Counted from the stretch's first letter, positions 1 to 11,672 are shown. The stretch is DNA of 64,000 bases from Absidia repens (GCA_002105175.1 MCGE01000053.1:113847-177846); one strand, 5' to 3'. Made by a program: numbers and translations. Notes: a model not told the origin generated them from the sequence alone.

Positions 1-627
1 AGATGGTAAGCATCCTTTATACAGATAACTAGCCACTATCACCCGCTCCCCATATTTAGTATAGTCTCGAGAAAGTTCTCCTCCTCGCCAAAACTATATA
101 ATCATAGATTAACAATTCCCCATTTTGCCCCATGCCGTTGTTATGGGAGCCTTAAATATTTGTATGCATAGTAAAAATGATCAAATTGTTTCATAGGAGA
201 GACCCACGCCGCCAACACACTCAAACACTCGCTACAGATGATCTATTGGAGGTAGCATGAGAAGACTAACTGTGAGATTTGAAGAATGGTCGAAACTAAT
301 CTAAAGAGATGGTGGTAAAGAAAACGGGACCTATTGCACAACACTTGAGAATGACTATTGGTACCTACTTTCCACTGGAGCGTGTAAAAATATATACATA
401 TTTTATTCAAATGCATAGACAAATTATGGATAAACTAACACTAAATTAAGCTAATGAAGGTTGTAGAGATCTAGAGCCGAAATGAAAGGGTTTCCCCATG
501 AATGTTGACATCCCTGATATGAAAACACTTCTAAACTAGTACTAACACTGACATAAGATCACCATTGTCTGAAGGAATCCAAAATGTTGAAGGAAGAATG
601 AAGAATCAAGTGGGAGAGAACATGAGC
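1..627. repeat. Segmental-duplication flank upstream of HET cassette A
   Basis: No gene is visible. The stretch matches 21684-22309 (upstream of HET gene F) almost base for base apart from small indels, so genes A and F lie in one larger duplicated segment. It also contains a dispersed noncoding repeat (about 476-560, core GGGTTTCCCCATG) that recurs at 3.8, 15.5, 19.9, 22.2, 36.0, 38.9, 59.1 and 59.9 kb. An A-run at 628-650 ends the stretch. Confidence 0.75.
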
Positions 628-650
628 AAAAAAAAAAAAAAAAAAAAAAA

Positions 651-1077
651 GGTACGGGATTTGAATGTCCAAAATTGTAAAGAATTAAGGTTCATTGATG
701 ACGATTATAAATGAAATGCACCATAAAAATAAATTCAGGAACCAAACGTCATCAAGGAAGTATACCATAATAACTAAACCGAGACATTCTGCCACTATTA
801 TATAAATTGCTATTCAATTAAGCTTTTTACTGTTAGATATACTATGATTGTTGGGGAATAAAAAAGGGCTACCTGTACTGTTCTTTCACCCATTGATCTA
901 TGAAACAAAGGTGGCGCATCTCATTGAGCGTTTGTGTTACAGTGAAGCGCCTTTTTGTTATGTTCGCCCGAATATACGTGCCCCGAACCATTCATCATTC
1001 ATTATGTCAATCATTTGTCACCCTCCTTTTCCTTCTCTCTCTCTCTCTATTTTTTTTTTTTTTCGTTCAACTACATC
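651..1077 (+). promoter_or_regulatory. Conserved 5' region of HET cassette A
   Basis: This region of about 430 bp follows an A-run and is conserved upstream of all five typical HET genes (compare 5596-6010, 14424-13989 on the minus strand, 22337-22756 and 40719-41136). Shared elements are an AT-rich block, a possible TATA box about 85-110 bp before the ATG (AATATA near 971), a pyrimidine-rich tract and the motif TTCGTTCAACTACATC directly before the ATG. Promoter function is inferred from conservation and position. Confidence 0.55.
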
Positions 1078-3339
1078 ATGACTATCGACGAAACAGCGGA
1101 TAAACTCGGTCAAGGTAATATCTAAAACAGCGTACATTTTTGTTAACTGGATCCTTTCTACACCAACCCCATATTGATTGATATGACTTTTTTTTTATAT
1201 AGACTTATCACTCAAAGACAACAAGCCACGACAGAGAAAGCCATTTCAAGTGGTTCTTGTCGACATTAAAAAGGCCGCCGAAGACAAAGTGATCCACTGT
1301 GTTAAAAAGACTCTCGAAGATGACGATTTGAATTTTGTTGCCTTATCTTACCGTTGGGGTGAATTAAACGAGGTGCTGATCGACACTGGCGTTGGTTACA
1401 CAGCAACCATCACATCGTTTGATTTAAAAGATTTTTATCGGCTTTGCGAAGCGATGATCATCGAATCGGATACAAAGCATATCAATTATGTATGGGTGGA
1501 TGCTATCTGTGTGGATCAAAACCCGGCAAAACGAAAAGCAACCATTCACCAAATGAGCAATATCTACGATCGCGCCACATATATATTAGCAGTACCCGAT
1601 CTTCATGTCACTTACCTGAAACGCTTATCGTTCAAAAATGAAGACACCATCGAAGGCTCCAGCAAATACCTTATGGATCTTTATTACCTTCTCCACAGAC
1701 ATGTGTCCCAACTCGACGCCATAGATGAAGCATTCCTCGATTATGCTGAAGTACCAAAAGATCCTCCTGCATTAAGACAATTGCTGCTTCAAAACACGAG
1801 TCATTTTGCATATGGTTTGATGACATACAAGTTGTATCCTGATTTGTATTGTCCTGTACAAGACCTCGATTACATCTGTGAAACCACCACCAATCAAGAG
1901 CGTTGTCAACATTGGAAAACTTGGATAAAAGGGAGCAGCAAGAATTCGAATGGAGAATTACATCAGTGTGACAAAACGATTTGTCCTCTTGCCCCGTTTT
2001 TTGAAGAGTATACAACTCCAACATATGCCGAATACTGTCTATTCGGTGAGTCTCCATGGAAATCCAAAATCCTTCAAAGAAGCAACAGTATTCGACAATC
2101 GATGGAATTTTTGGTGGGGCTCATCAAGGATTGGTCTACGCGTGTGTGGGTGATCAGTGAATTCAATATCGCCAAAAAGAAAAACAACCTCAAATATTGG
2201 TTTGTTCAATTAGCTCTTGACGATATTACACCCTGGACGTATGATAACATGGAAGGCGGCGAAAACTTTACCTTCTTCAAATTTGATTTTGACAATTCGT
2301 CGGACACCAGTATGGACGTTTATCACTACCAAGACGACTTTACAACAGCACAAACGAGAACAGGATCGTCCAACCCAGTGTACATCCAATTTCATTATAC
2401 TTTAAACAGCCAACTCAGTCGACGAACGTTTCTGCAGAACATTCTGATTTCCAAAGCCAGTAAAAATGGTTAGTTGAAACAAACAATGAACCTTACCGCT
2501 CTTTTCATTTTAGAAAAAAAAAAATAGGTTTTACATTCTTTTTTTATTTATTTATTTATTTATTTTAAAATTCATTAGAGGATCGATTTTACAGTATTTT
2601 ACCATTCTCACCATATCAAGACAGAAAACTGGAGGTGCCGCATTGGAAAATCAACACTATGCCATCCGTGAAATTGAAGCTCTACGAAATCATGCACACA
2701 AAAGATAAATTGACATTGCTATTTTTGTCTAATGATGAGATGGCGACGTATAGCGGTGTTTTACCAACCTTTGCAACATCGACATTATCTTCGGCATCCC
2801 AACTTGCGTATGAAATCGATCCTCCCGACGTAGCTTTTTCAAATTTTGACGTAAAGGATCCTTCCACCATTATGCTTTATCATCATCACAAACAAACTAA
2901 CAACAATGATGGTGACGACAATGATGATGATGATGATGAAGAAGAGGACGGTGGTGACACGCACCAATACTATTTACGTTTGAAACCGAAAGAATATCGT
3001 ATGGCAAATCTAGGCATATATGGGGACATGCCTCATAGGGTAGTGTACAGCAAGTGGCCAATTTTTAAACGCCTTGGCCTTCATGCTGATGATGAGGATG
3101 ATCCTTCTACGCGTACTTTTGACATTGTTTCTATACCACTTCAACCGGACAGCTGCCATATGAAGCGGGCAGAGTCACCTATTCTCACTTTGATTGGATG
3201 TTCTGTTAGAAACAAATGGATTCTGCCATCTGAAAAAATTACTGTTTCCGAAGAGGAACATGTTATATGCCATGACGATGACTACATCAATAACGACAGC
3301 GATGCTAAGCCTCCTCTTACTTTTTTTGATATCTACTAG
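1078..3339 (+). CDS. HET-domain protein, copy A (three exons, 687 aa)
   Basis: Exons are 1078-1114, 1203-2468 and 2579-3339; the introns begin GTAATA and GTTAGT and end in AG. Exon 1 encodes only MTIDETADKLGQ; this start is supported by the same 37-nt exon in every paralog. HET-domain motifs are FVALSYRWGE (about residues 57-66), YVWVDAICVDQ (108-118), the ATIHQMSNIYDRATYILAVPDLH region (125-147) and STRVWVISEFNIAKKK (324-339), matching the three conserved HET blocks. In other fungi HET domains trigger cell death in allorecognition; that role is inferred here. The C-terminal part (about 435-687) matches no domain I recognise. It contains VLPTFATSTL, a His/Asn/Asp-rich linker, LRLKPKEY, IFKRLGLHADD and ends FFDIY. 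Segments around 221-227, 276-296, 350-359, 383-398, 486-492, 505-519, 574-594, 622-636 and 651-662 differ strongly between paralogs. AATAAA lies at 3388-3393. No signal peptide or membrane segment is evident. Confidence 0.9.
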
Positions 3340-3581
3340 AAAGCCCAAGATGTGGTATCGTTTGATATTTTGTATGGTGATTGATTTAATAAACAGCTAC
3401 ATACATACTTGGAAAGTAACCAATTATTGTTTCATACCTTGGCTTGATGATATATATAATTAATGTTCAATCATTTATATCTATCATGCGTTACTGTACC
3501 ATTATTGTGCCATAGCATCAACATTCGGTTTAGTTGATATAAGATAATTAAATATATTGACTTTAATCAGAGAGGATAAGC

Positions 3582-3634
<53 letters not shown>

Positions 3635-4940
3635 GTGGCTGACACACACGTTTCTACGATGAATGGATCTACAGTATAGTGAGGTCCAAAGTTTAAAAAA
3701 GAACTCCTGGGCGATGTGATATTTTAAATCCCGCCCACGTGGATTCTTTATTTATTGTTTTCTCCCAGTTTTTCTTTTTTTTTCCTCTTCACTCTCTTTC
3801 TTTTTTTCTTTTTCTTCACCAACCAACTTTTTCGAGGTCATGTTAGGCTTAGGTTAGTGTCAGGACTAGTTTAGATGGGGTTTCAGCTCAGGGATGACAT
3901 GATGCATGGGGAAACCCTGTCATTTTGATTTTAGGATCTGAAGACACTATTAGATGACTTTTCATAGCTCAATTGAGTAATAGTTTGTCCATACTTTGTC
4001 TCTTTATCTAAATAAAACCTATCTCTTCTTGTCTCAATGAAAAATGCCCCATAAACCTCTTTCGTGCTTTGCTGCATAGATCCATTTTTCCCCTCATTCT
4101 TTTAGATTAAGTGTTGGTCCATGTGACACTTCAATAAAAGTTATCCACTTACTGTATTTATCATGACTCCTACAGTATATTAGGAATCTTTTTATTGCCG
4201 TACCTTTAGATTAGCGTTGACCATTCTTTGAAGTCACACATCCATCTCTCCCTTCACCCTTCCTCCCCAGTAGATTTTTCCATTTAAATCCTTTATTACA
4301 TTGAGTCCCATCCCATATTTAGTTTTATGATCCTTCCAATATGCTTTAATAAAATGTGCTCGTTTAATTAAGTATTTCATGACCATGTTTCATACAGAAC
4401 AGATATCTCTATTGTAGCTGTTTTGTGATTTGTTTTACTAAGATGAATTTGTATCATCCACGTGGAAGTGTATTAGTTTCCTCGACACAGAAAAATAAAA
4501 AGTATTAAACAGACAGTGTTCCCCCTCTTCTCCAACTTGATTTTATTGCAATACCACCCAGCCTGTATTATTTACGTGTAATACAGCACCTGTTCCCTCC
4601 CTTTCAGTGAAAAGAAAGTGGACAAGACCGGTGTTAAAATCTTGCAGACTAAAAAAAATAAAAAAAAATATTCAAGAACCAAAATTATTAACTGAATCAA
4701 GACACCTCCTCACTATCTATGACATATTAATCACTAGGGTATAAATTATTATCTCAAATGGGAGGGGGAAAAAAAGCGCGAGAGATTGCTGTAAGGAAGC
4801 CAGTATTTTTTGTCCATCACTTCAAAACCTTATTGAATGTTCGTGTTACAGAGAAATGCCATTGTGTGGCGTACCTAACACAATTGTCGATGCTTCCGCT
4901 TCGACTCCAGATGTGGTATCTTTTTCAGCATGATCCAAAA
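3340..4940. repeat. 3' end of cassette A, T-run and noncoding dispersed repeats
   Basis: 3340-3583 is the conserved 3' flank shared by the HET cassettes; 3584-3633 is a run of about 50 T. 3634-3775 (from GGTGGCTGACACAC) matches 25681-25840 beyond gene F, so the A/F duplication extends past the cassette. About 3838-3945 is an inverted copy of the dispersed CATGGGGAAACCC repeat. The rest, to 4940, is AT-rich with several AATAAA motifs and shows no convincing coding frame. Confidence 0.6.
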
Positions 4941-5494
4941 TCATGTTTTTTGCAATAACTCGCGAGCCTTACTGAGCTTGTTGTTGGGTCTTAAGTAATA
5001 CCGTTCAAAGGTGTCTGAGTTTAGGCTCCAGTTGCCACGTATCTTGATTTGTTGTTGAGTGATGCCTTGTTGATATGCGACTGTTCCTGATGCGGAGCGG
5101 ATTGAGTGTGACGTAAAAAATTGTTGTATCAATTCCAGCTGTTTGCATGATCGTTTTGACATGTTGCGCCACCGTCTTTTCATCCATTTTCCTTGCTGGC
5201 TTAATTGCAGGACGTTTGCATGAATTTCGTTTTAAACGCCGCACCCCAAATGGCGTATGCTAGGCCCAAGGATAGTCTAGCACGGGCAACGGTGCCCAAA
5301 ATTCTGAAGCGGTATTTTAAAATGTCATCTGCCCCTTGGCAATCATAACGAGAAGATTTTTTGACATATTTCAAAAAGTTATCTGTAAAAATAAAACGGT
5401 ATTGTCGATCTGGAGGTATGTCCTTTTTTATTGGCCTATGGAATGATAGAGGATAAACATATACCGGGAACTCGATTATTTTATTATTTTTCAA
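4941..5494 (-). pseudogene. Tyrosine-recombinase remnant (DIRS/Crypton-like)
   Basis: Translated minus strand near 5110-4985 gives SHSIRSASGTVA...NWSLNSDTFERYYLRP: the H-x-x-R box, the later W-containing box and the tyrosine nucleophile region of tyrosine recombinases as found in fungal DIRS or Crypton elements. Upstream coding (KMDEKTVAQHVKTIMQTAGID) lies in another frame, so at least one frameshift separates the halves, and the N-terminal part with the first catalytic arginine is not visible. 5201-5595 is a noncoding part of the same element ending GCATGTTGTGC plus an A-run. That end recurs at 11126-11426 and, inverted, at about 25880-26250, each time next to a HET cassette. A dead remnant. 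Confidence 0.65.
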
Positions 5495-5595
5495 GTGACT
5501 AATTATGTCTCACTAGGGTATAGAAGGTGTACAGAGCCATTCATTATACAGCATGGACAATGCATGTTGTGCAAAAAAAAAAAAAAAAAAAAAAA

Positions 5596-6010
5596 GAAGG
5601 TCGTGCTGGATTTGAATTTCCAAAATTGTAAAGAATTAAGGTTCACTGATGACGGTTATAAAATGAAATGCACCATAAAGATAAATTCAGGAACCAAAAG
5701 TCATTAAGGGGGTATGTCATAATAACTGAAGCGAGACATTCAGCCACTATTATATAAACTACTATTCATTTAAGCTTCTTACTATTACATATACTATGAT
5801 CGGTGATGAAAAAAAAGGGCTACCTGTATTCCTCTTTCCCCCATTGATTCGTGAAACAAAGGTGGGGCTTCTCATTGGGCGTTTGTATTACAGTGAACCG
5901 CCTTTTTGTTATGTTCCCCGAATATAAATGCCCCGAGTCATTTATCACTTATTCTGTGAATAATTTGTCACCCTCCTTTTCCTTCTTTTTTTTTTTCGTT
6001 CAACTACATC
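5596..6010 (+). promoter_or_regulatory. Conserved 5' region of HET cassette B
   Basis: This region starts after the A-run 5573-5595 that also ends the tyrosine-recombinase repeat. It is homologous to the upstream regions of the other HET copies, with a clearer TATA-like TATAAAT at about 5923-5929 and the TTCGTTCAACTACATC motif before the ATG. Confidence 0.55.
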
Positions 6011-8269
6011 ATGACGATCGACGAAACAGCGGATAATCTCGGTCAAGGTAATATCAAAAAACAGCGTACATTTTTGTTAACTGGATTCTTTCTACACCAA
6101 TCCCATATTGACTAATATGACGTTTTTATTTTATTTTCTTTTTTATAGACTTCTCACTCAAAGACACCAAGCCACGACAGAGAAAGCCATTTCAAGTGGT
6201 TCTTGTCGACATTAAAAAGGCCGCTGAAGATAGAGTCATCCACTGTGTTAAAAAGCCACTCGAAGAAAACGATTTGAAATTTGTTGCTTTGTCTTACCGT
6301 TGGGGCGAACTACACGAGACGTTAATTGACACTGGCGTTGGTTACACAGCAACCATCACATCGTTTGATTTAAATGATTTTTATCTTCTTTGCAAACTGA
6401 TGACCATCGAATCGGATACAAAGCATATCAATTATGTATGGGTGGATGCTATCTGTGTGGATCAAAGTCCGGTAAAACGAAAAGCAACCATTTACCAAAT
6501 GAGCAATATCTACGATCGTGCCACATATATTTTGGCAGTACCTGATCTTCATGTAACTTATCTGAAAGGCGTATCGTTAAAAAATGAAGACACCATCAAG
6601 GGCTCCGCCGAATACTGTATGGATCTTTATCACCTTCTTCACGGACATGCGTCCCAACTCGACGCCTTGGATGAAGCATTCCTCGATGATGCCAAAGTGC
6701 CAAAAGATCCTCCTGCATTAAGACAATTGCTGCTTGAAAACACGAGTCATTTTGCATATGGTTTGATGAATTACATAGAGCATTCTTCTCTGTATTGTCC
6801 TGTACAAGCCCTCGATCATCTCTGCGGAACCACCACTCATCAAGAGCGTCGTCGACTTTGGAAAACTGGGATAAAAGGGAGCAGCAAGCATTCGAATGGA
6901 GAATTACATCAGTGTGACGAAAAGATTTGTCCTCTCGCCTTGTTTTCTGGAAGGCCTGACCTTCCAACAATGGACGAAGTCTTTCAATTCGAAGCGTCTC
7001 AATGGAAATCCAAGATTCTTCAAAGAAGCAACAGTATTCGACAATCCATGGAGCTTTTGGTGGGGCTCATCAAGGATTGGTCTACGCGTGTGTGGGTGAT
7101 CAGTGAATTCAATATCGCCAAAAAGAAAAACAACCTCAAATATTGGTTTACTCAATTGGCTCTTGACGACCAAGCATATGAGGCGTATGATGACATGGAG
7201 AGCAGCGAAAAATTCACCTTCTTCAAATTTGATTTTAACAATTCTTCAGACACCAGTATGAACGCTCGTTACTACAAAGACGAACGTACAACACAAGAGA
7301 CGAGAACACAATCGTCCAACCCAGTGTACATCCAATTTCATTCTACTTTACACAGTCAACTCAGCCGACAAACGTTTCTGCAGAACATGCTGATTTCCAA
7401 AGCCAGTAAAAATGGTAAGTTGAAACAAACAACGGACCTTACCCCGCTCTTTTCATTTCAGAAAAAAAAAAACGATTTTACATTCTTTTTATTTATTTAT
7501 TTATTTATTTTAAAATACATTAGTGGATCGATTTTACAGTATTTTGCCATTTTCACCCTATCAAGACAGAAAACGGGAGGTGTCGGATTGGAAAATCAAC
7601 ACGATGCCATCCGTGAAATTGAAACTCTACGACATCATGGACACCAAAGATAAATTAGCACTACTTTTTTTGTCGGGTGATATGATGGCTAAGCACAGCG
7701 GTGTTTTACCCACCTTTGCAACATCGACTTTAAGTGCAACATCCAAACTGACACGTCTCATCTATCGTCCCGACGTAGCTTTTTCGAATTTTGACGTCAA
7801 GGATCCATCCACCATGATGCTTTACCACCATCATCACAAACAAACCAACAACAACAACAATGATGATGATGATCAAGAGGACGGTGGGGACACGCACCAA
7901 CCCTATTTACGTTTGAAACCGAAAGAATATTATTTTGTGGCAAATGACTACGAATATCAGCGCAACATCATTCATAGCGTCACGCGCAACATGAGGCTCA
8001 TTTTTAAACGTCTTGGACTCCATGCGGATGATGATGAGGAGGATGCTTCTACGCGTACGTTTGACATTGTTTCTATCCCACTTACGGTACCAAAACCAAA
8101 ACCTTATCATTTCCTCACTTTGATCGGATGTTCTGTTAGAAACAAATGGGTTGTGTCACATGAAACCGTTCGATTTCCCCTAGTGGGAGATCATGTAATA
8201 TGCCATGGCGACGACGACAACCACAGCGATGCTAAGCAGCCCCATTTTACCTTTTTTGATATCTACTAA
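6011..8269 (+). CDS. HET-domain protein, copy B (three exons, 682 aa)
   Basis: Exons are 6011-6047, 6149-7414 and 7524-8269, with the same architecture as copy A. Intron 1 ends TTTTATAG; intron 2 is GTAAGT...TAG. The HET blocks FVALSYRWGE, YVWVDAICVDQ and STRVWVISEF are intact. The codon at the exon 2/3 junction encodes Val where the other copies have Glu. Intron 2 happens to contain no in-frame stop, so retention would give a longer frame-shifted tail; the conserved splice sites make the spliced form preferable. Variable segments include the block after CPLALF (about 6939-7001) and YFVANDYEYQRNII in the C-terminal domain. The poly-Asp linker is shorter than in A. AATAAA lies at 8321-8326. 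No frame break was found. Confidence 0.9.
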
Positions 8270-8541
8270 AAAAAAACACAAGATGTCGTCTCGTTTAATA
8301 TAATGGATGGTGATTGATTGAATAAACAGCTACATACATACTTGGAAAGCAACCAATTTTTGAGCTTCATACCTTGGTCTGATGATATGTATAATTAATG
8401 TTCAATCATTTCTATCTATCATGCTTTACTGGACCATTATTGTGCCATAGCATCAACATTGGGTTTCGTTGATATAGGGTAATTTAATATATTGAGTTTA
8501 ATCAGAGAGGATAAGCTATTTTTTTTTTTTTTTTTTTTTTT
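8270..8541 (+). repeat. 3' flank and T-run of HET cassette B
   Basis: The conserved 3' region ends with ATAAGCTA and a T-run (8519-8541). Beyond the T-run the sequence is unrelated to the flanks of copies A and F, so the cassette boundary falls at the homopolymer. Confidence 0.6.
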
Positions 8542-8990
8542 AACCTCGCTGATTACTGGTCTAGATGATTGAGTCGAAGAGGTTGCAGCTTGAGATGATT
8601 GAGACGTAGAGGTTGCAACTCTAGAGGATTGAGCCGGATTGTTCGGTACCTGGAAATTATTAAATTTTTTAGTATTTATTCGGAACCCCGCTATTAGGTC
8701 TCACCTCACTGAGATCCATGACGATTTCTTCACTACTTCCTACAGCAGACTGCCTGTTGCGAGGGTTCAATGGACATAACCTCGACGTTGGCTTTTGATG
8801 ATCTATTTGTTTGCACAGGCACGGACGTGGCACCTAATTTTTTTTTTTTTTTAATTGTTATTAGAATTTACCAAAAAAAAGAAAAAGAAAAATACTTACA
8901 TCATCGATTCGGCGACGAATTCGTCTGGCCCTCTGAATTACTGTCACTGACACTGGAATCGCTGGCACTGGGAGCATGCATTTCAAAAAA
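8542..8990 (-). pseudogene. Truncated Ser-rich spliced gene fragment
   Basis: On the minus strand three exon-like blocks have plausible splice sites: about 8990-8908 (donor GTAAGT), 8833-8705 (acceptor TTAG, donor GTGAGA) and 8649-8542 (acceptor CCAG). The last encodes VPNNPAQSSRVATSTSQ and further Ser/Thr/Gln-rich residues and is cut off by the T-run of HET cassette B. Reading frames between blocks do not join cleanly. I do not recognise a family; it could be a gene cut by arrival of the cassette. Confidence 0.25.
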
Positions 8991-9948
8991 AAAAAGAGGG
9001 TAAAAAAAAAAAAACAAACAGACAAAAGAATCTCGTTTTCAAGGAATTATATAAAAGAAATGTTTATTGTGCAATGATTCCATAAATAACTCCCTTCAAC
9101 TGCTAATGAAGAGAAAAAAAAGAAGGCGGTGGCAATATTTACACTCCGCATGTTTTTTTTTTTATTTATCATGTCGTTTCCCTTTTCCTTTCTTTCCCAT
9201 TTTCTTTCTTTTTTCATGAAATGATGATCTTGGATTAGTATTAGAACTTGAATCAGGGGCATTTTAGAAAAATGCAATACAAATACCATGGGGAAACCCT
9301 TTCATTTTGGATTCGTGATTTGGGACCGCCGTTCGATTAACCTCACCATAGCATAACTGAACCCCCAATAGTTTAGTTTAATGTTAGTTTGTCATAGTTT
9401 GTAGCTACAGTAGCTACGTCACAATAAAATATGCTTGTCTCTTTCCATCATTAGTGTATTTGTCATACATTTACATTGTTTCTTTTATCGAATGGGTACA
9501 CATGAACGTAGAATAAAAAAACTGGGACGTGTACGTATGTGTGAAAAAGAAATGGGTTGGGTACTAAATAGATTTCGTCCACCACATTGATTGGTGGAAA
9601 AGAGATATACTGAAGTGGGTTAGATAGGGCCTCAGCTCATTTTCAGCGGAAAAAATGATATTTTCCATGACCTACAAATAAATCGTTCTCAGTGATTGCG
9701 TCTCCATGGGGTGCAGGAGTAAATTATCTCCTCTAATTTATCAAGGTCATTCTCAGAGCTAACTTTTGAAAAAGGAGAAGACTGGATGAATGGATTGGTG
9801 GAAAAGAAAAATAGAGGCGTGGGATTGGGTAGAAAGCCGGCAAAAAGCAACGGCGTCCTAGCACTAGTAAGTTAGCACTAGTAATCTAGCACTAGTAACC
9901 TAGCTGAGCTTTGAAAATCTGACGACAGTTTGTCTTTAATACTGTTGC
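8991..9948. other. Intergenic, repeat fragments, no gene seen
   Basis: AT-rich sequence with A- and T-runs. An inverted fragment of the dispersed CATGGGGAAACCCTTTCATTTTGG repeat lies near 9288-9312. A short run of ACTAGTAA-type units lies at about 9860-9900 (GCACTAGTAA repeated). No supported coding region. Confidence 0.5.
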
Positions 9949-11125
9949 GAATTGCTCCATTTCAGAGGATTTTCAGAGGCTTCAGAGGGTTTTCAGAGGA
10001 TTTTCAGAGGGTTTTTCAGAGACCGTCCCGTACCACCTTTATTGTATCGCCGATAACTACCAGATTAAACAAGCTTTGTGACATTAGCGATATAAAAAAT
10101 TGGCACTGTTTATTCAATAGAGTAATGCTTTAAAAAAATAAAAATAAAAATCATGATTATCATTTTCGTTTTGGAATGAAATTTGTTTGGCATATATTTT
10201 CCTCATGACGGACTTTTTGGTAATAGTGCTTGATGATCGTTTTTGTCTTAGTGGTTGTTAGTGGTCGTGTTGCCTTTTGATAAAGATGGGTTACTAATAA
10301 AGGTGTAAGTGGTGATGGTGCTAAATTTGATACTGAAGTAAGAGGTGGTGGAACTGATGGCAAAGTTTATGTTTCAATTGGTGATTCCAATGTAGACAGT
10401 GGTGGCTATAATGGTTTTTTAGACAGGCCTTTCAATAGACGTTTTGGGGCCCTGATAATTGGTATTGTTCAGGTGAGTCAATCTGCTGAAAAAAAGGAAG
10501 CATATATGCTGTTTGCATTTTCCCATCCAAACTGAAAAATTACAAGTCGACAATCCTTTTGTGGCTATCATCTACTTTGTAAATTTTGTCGCCAATTTAC
10601 ATGATCGTGTAAATATGCCAACTAGTAGGTTCCATAGCCATGATCCGACCATGAATCATCTAACCTTGTTCTGTAATAATGTCCTTATTTATAATTTCTA
10701 GAAAATAATTGCGTTGATCATTGTTGTCGTTGCTGTTCATATTATCGGATACAGTCAGAAGTAGTGTTTCATTGCAATACGTGTATTCGCTAAAATAAAT
10801 CTGCAACGAGAGAATCAAAGCTTTACATCCTCGACCATACTCCTTGATAAGAATAGATTTCTCCAATTGGAAGATGACTAGTCATAACAAATAGAAACAA
10901 TAGCGCTCCCAATAATATGGTAAAAAGAGGTAAAGAAGTAAGTGTCAATTTCTTTTTTATTGCTAATGTCACAAGGCTTGTTTAAATTGGTAGTTATTGG
11001 CGATACAATAAAGGTGGTACGGGACGGTCTCTGAAAAATCCTCTGAAATTCCTCTGAAAACCCTCTGAAAATCCTCCGAAAATCCTCTGAAGCCTCTGAA
11101 AATCCTCTGAAATGGGGCAATCCCC
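9949..11125. mobile_element. TIR element T1 with TTTTCAGAGG-array ends
   Basis: The left end (about 9949-10070) reads GAATTGCTCCATTTCAGAGG followed by repeated TTTTCAGAGG-like units, then GACCGTCCCGTACCACC. The right end (about 10985-11125) is its inverted complement. The total is about 1.17 kb and the TIRs are about 120-140 bp. A second copy with the same interior lies at 36657-38161, and related ends occur at 49.1-49.7 and 50.5 kb. The ends look like a non-autonomous DNA transposon or foldback element. The superfamily is not recognised and no clear target duplication was found. The right end abuts tyrosine-recombinase repeat sequence. Confidence 0.75.
10310..10472 (+). pseudogene. Gly-rich coding remnant inside TIR element T1
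   Basis: The plus strand encodes GDGAKFDTEVRGGGTDGKV and on to YNGFLDRPFNRRFG, ending near a GTGAGT donor. The same sequence in copy T2 (about 37383-37551) continues as RRFESPDNWYCSG, while T1 loses that frame. It is a decayed exon carried by the element, either former transposase or captured host gene; the family is unknown. Confidence 0.35.
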
Positions 11126-11426
11126 TTTTAAAATGTCATTTGCCCTTTGGCAATCATAACGAGAAGATTTTGACAATGGATGTTTCAAAAAGTTATCTGT
11201 AAAAATAAAATGGTATTGTCGATCTGGAGGTATGTCCTTTTTTTTTTTTTTTTTTTTTTTTGGCTTATGGAATGATAGAGGATAAATATAAACAGGGAAC
11301 TCGACTATTTAATTAGCTTTCAAGCGACTAATTATGGCACTCTAGGATATAGAAGGTGTACAGAACCATTCATTACACGACATGGACAATGCATGTTGTG
11401 TAAAAAAAAAAAAAAAAAAAAAAAAA
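11126..11426. repeat. Tyrosine-recombinase element end repeat
   Basis: This matches 5305-5595 (AAAATGTCATTTGCCCTTTG through GCATGTTGTG plus an A-run), with an internal T-run at 11239-11261. It is joined on the left to TIR element T1 and on the right, through the A-run 11402-11426, to the 3' end of HET cassette C. Confidence 0.6.
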
Positions 11427-11672
11427 GGTATCTTGTCCTGATTAAACTCAATATATTCAATTAATTATCTTATATCAACTAAACCAAGTGTTGATGATAT
11501 GGAACAATAATGGTACAGTAACGCATGATAGATATAAATGATTGAATATTAATTATACATATCATCAAGCCAAGACATGAAACAATCATTAGTTGCTTTC
11601 CAAGTATGTATGGAGCTGTTTATTAAATCAATCACCATACAAAATATTAAACGATACCACATTTTAGGTTTT

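Noticed and set aside
651..3583. HET cassettes as processed retrocopies because of A-runs
   Set aside because: Both introns and the promoter are retained, and the A-run is on the 5' side.
6196..7653. Longer version of HET copy B reading through intron 2
   Set aside because: The tail is frame-shifted intron sequence; splice sites match the other copies and splicing restores the conserved C-terminal domain.
9955..10035. CRISPR-like array from regularly repeated TTTTCAGAGG
   Set aside because: Units are contiguous and degenerate with no spacers, and they are mirrored at the other end of a TIR element in a eukaryotic genome.
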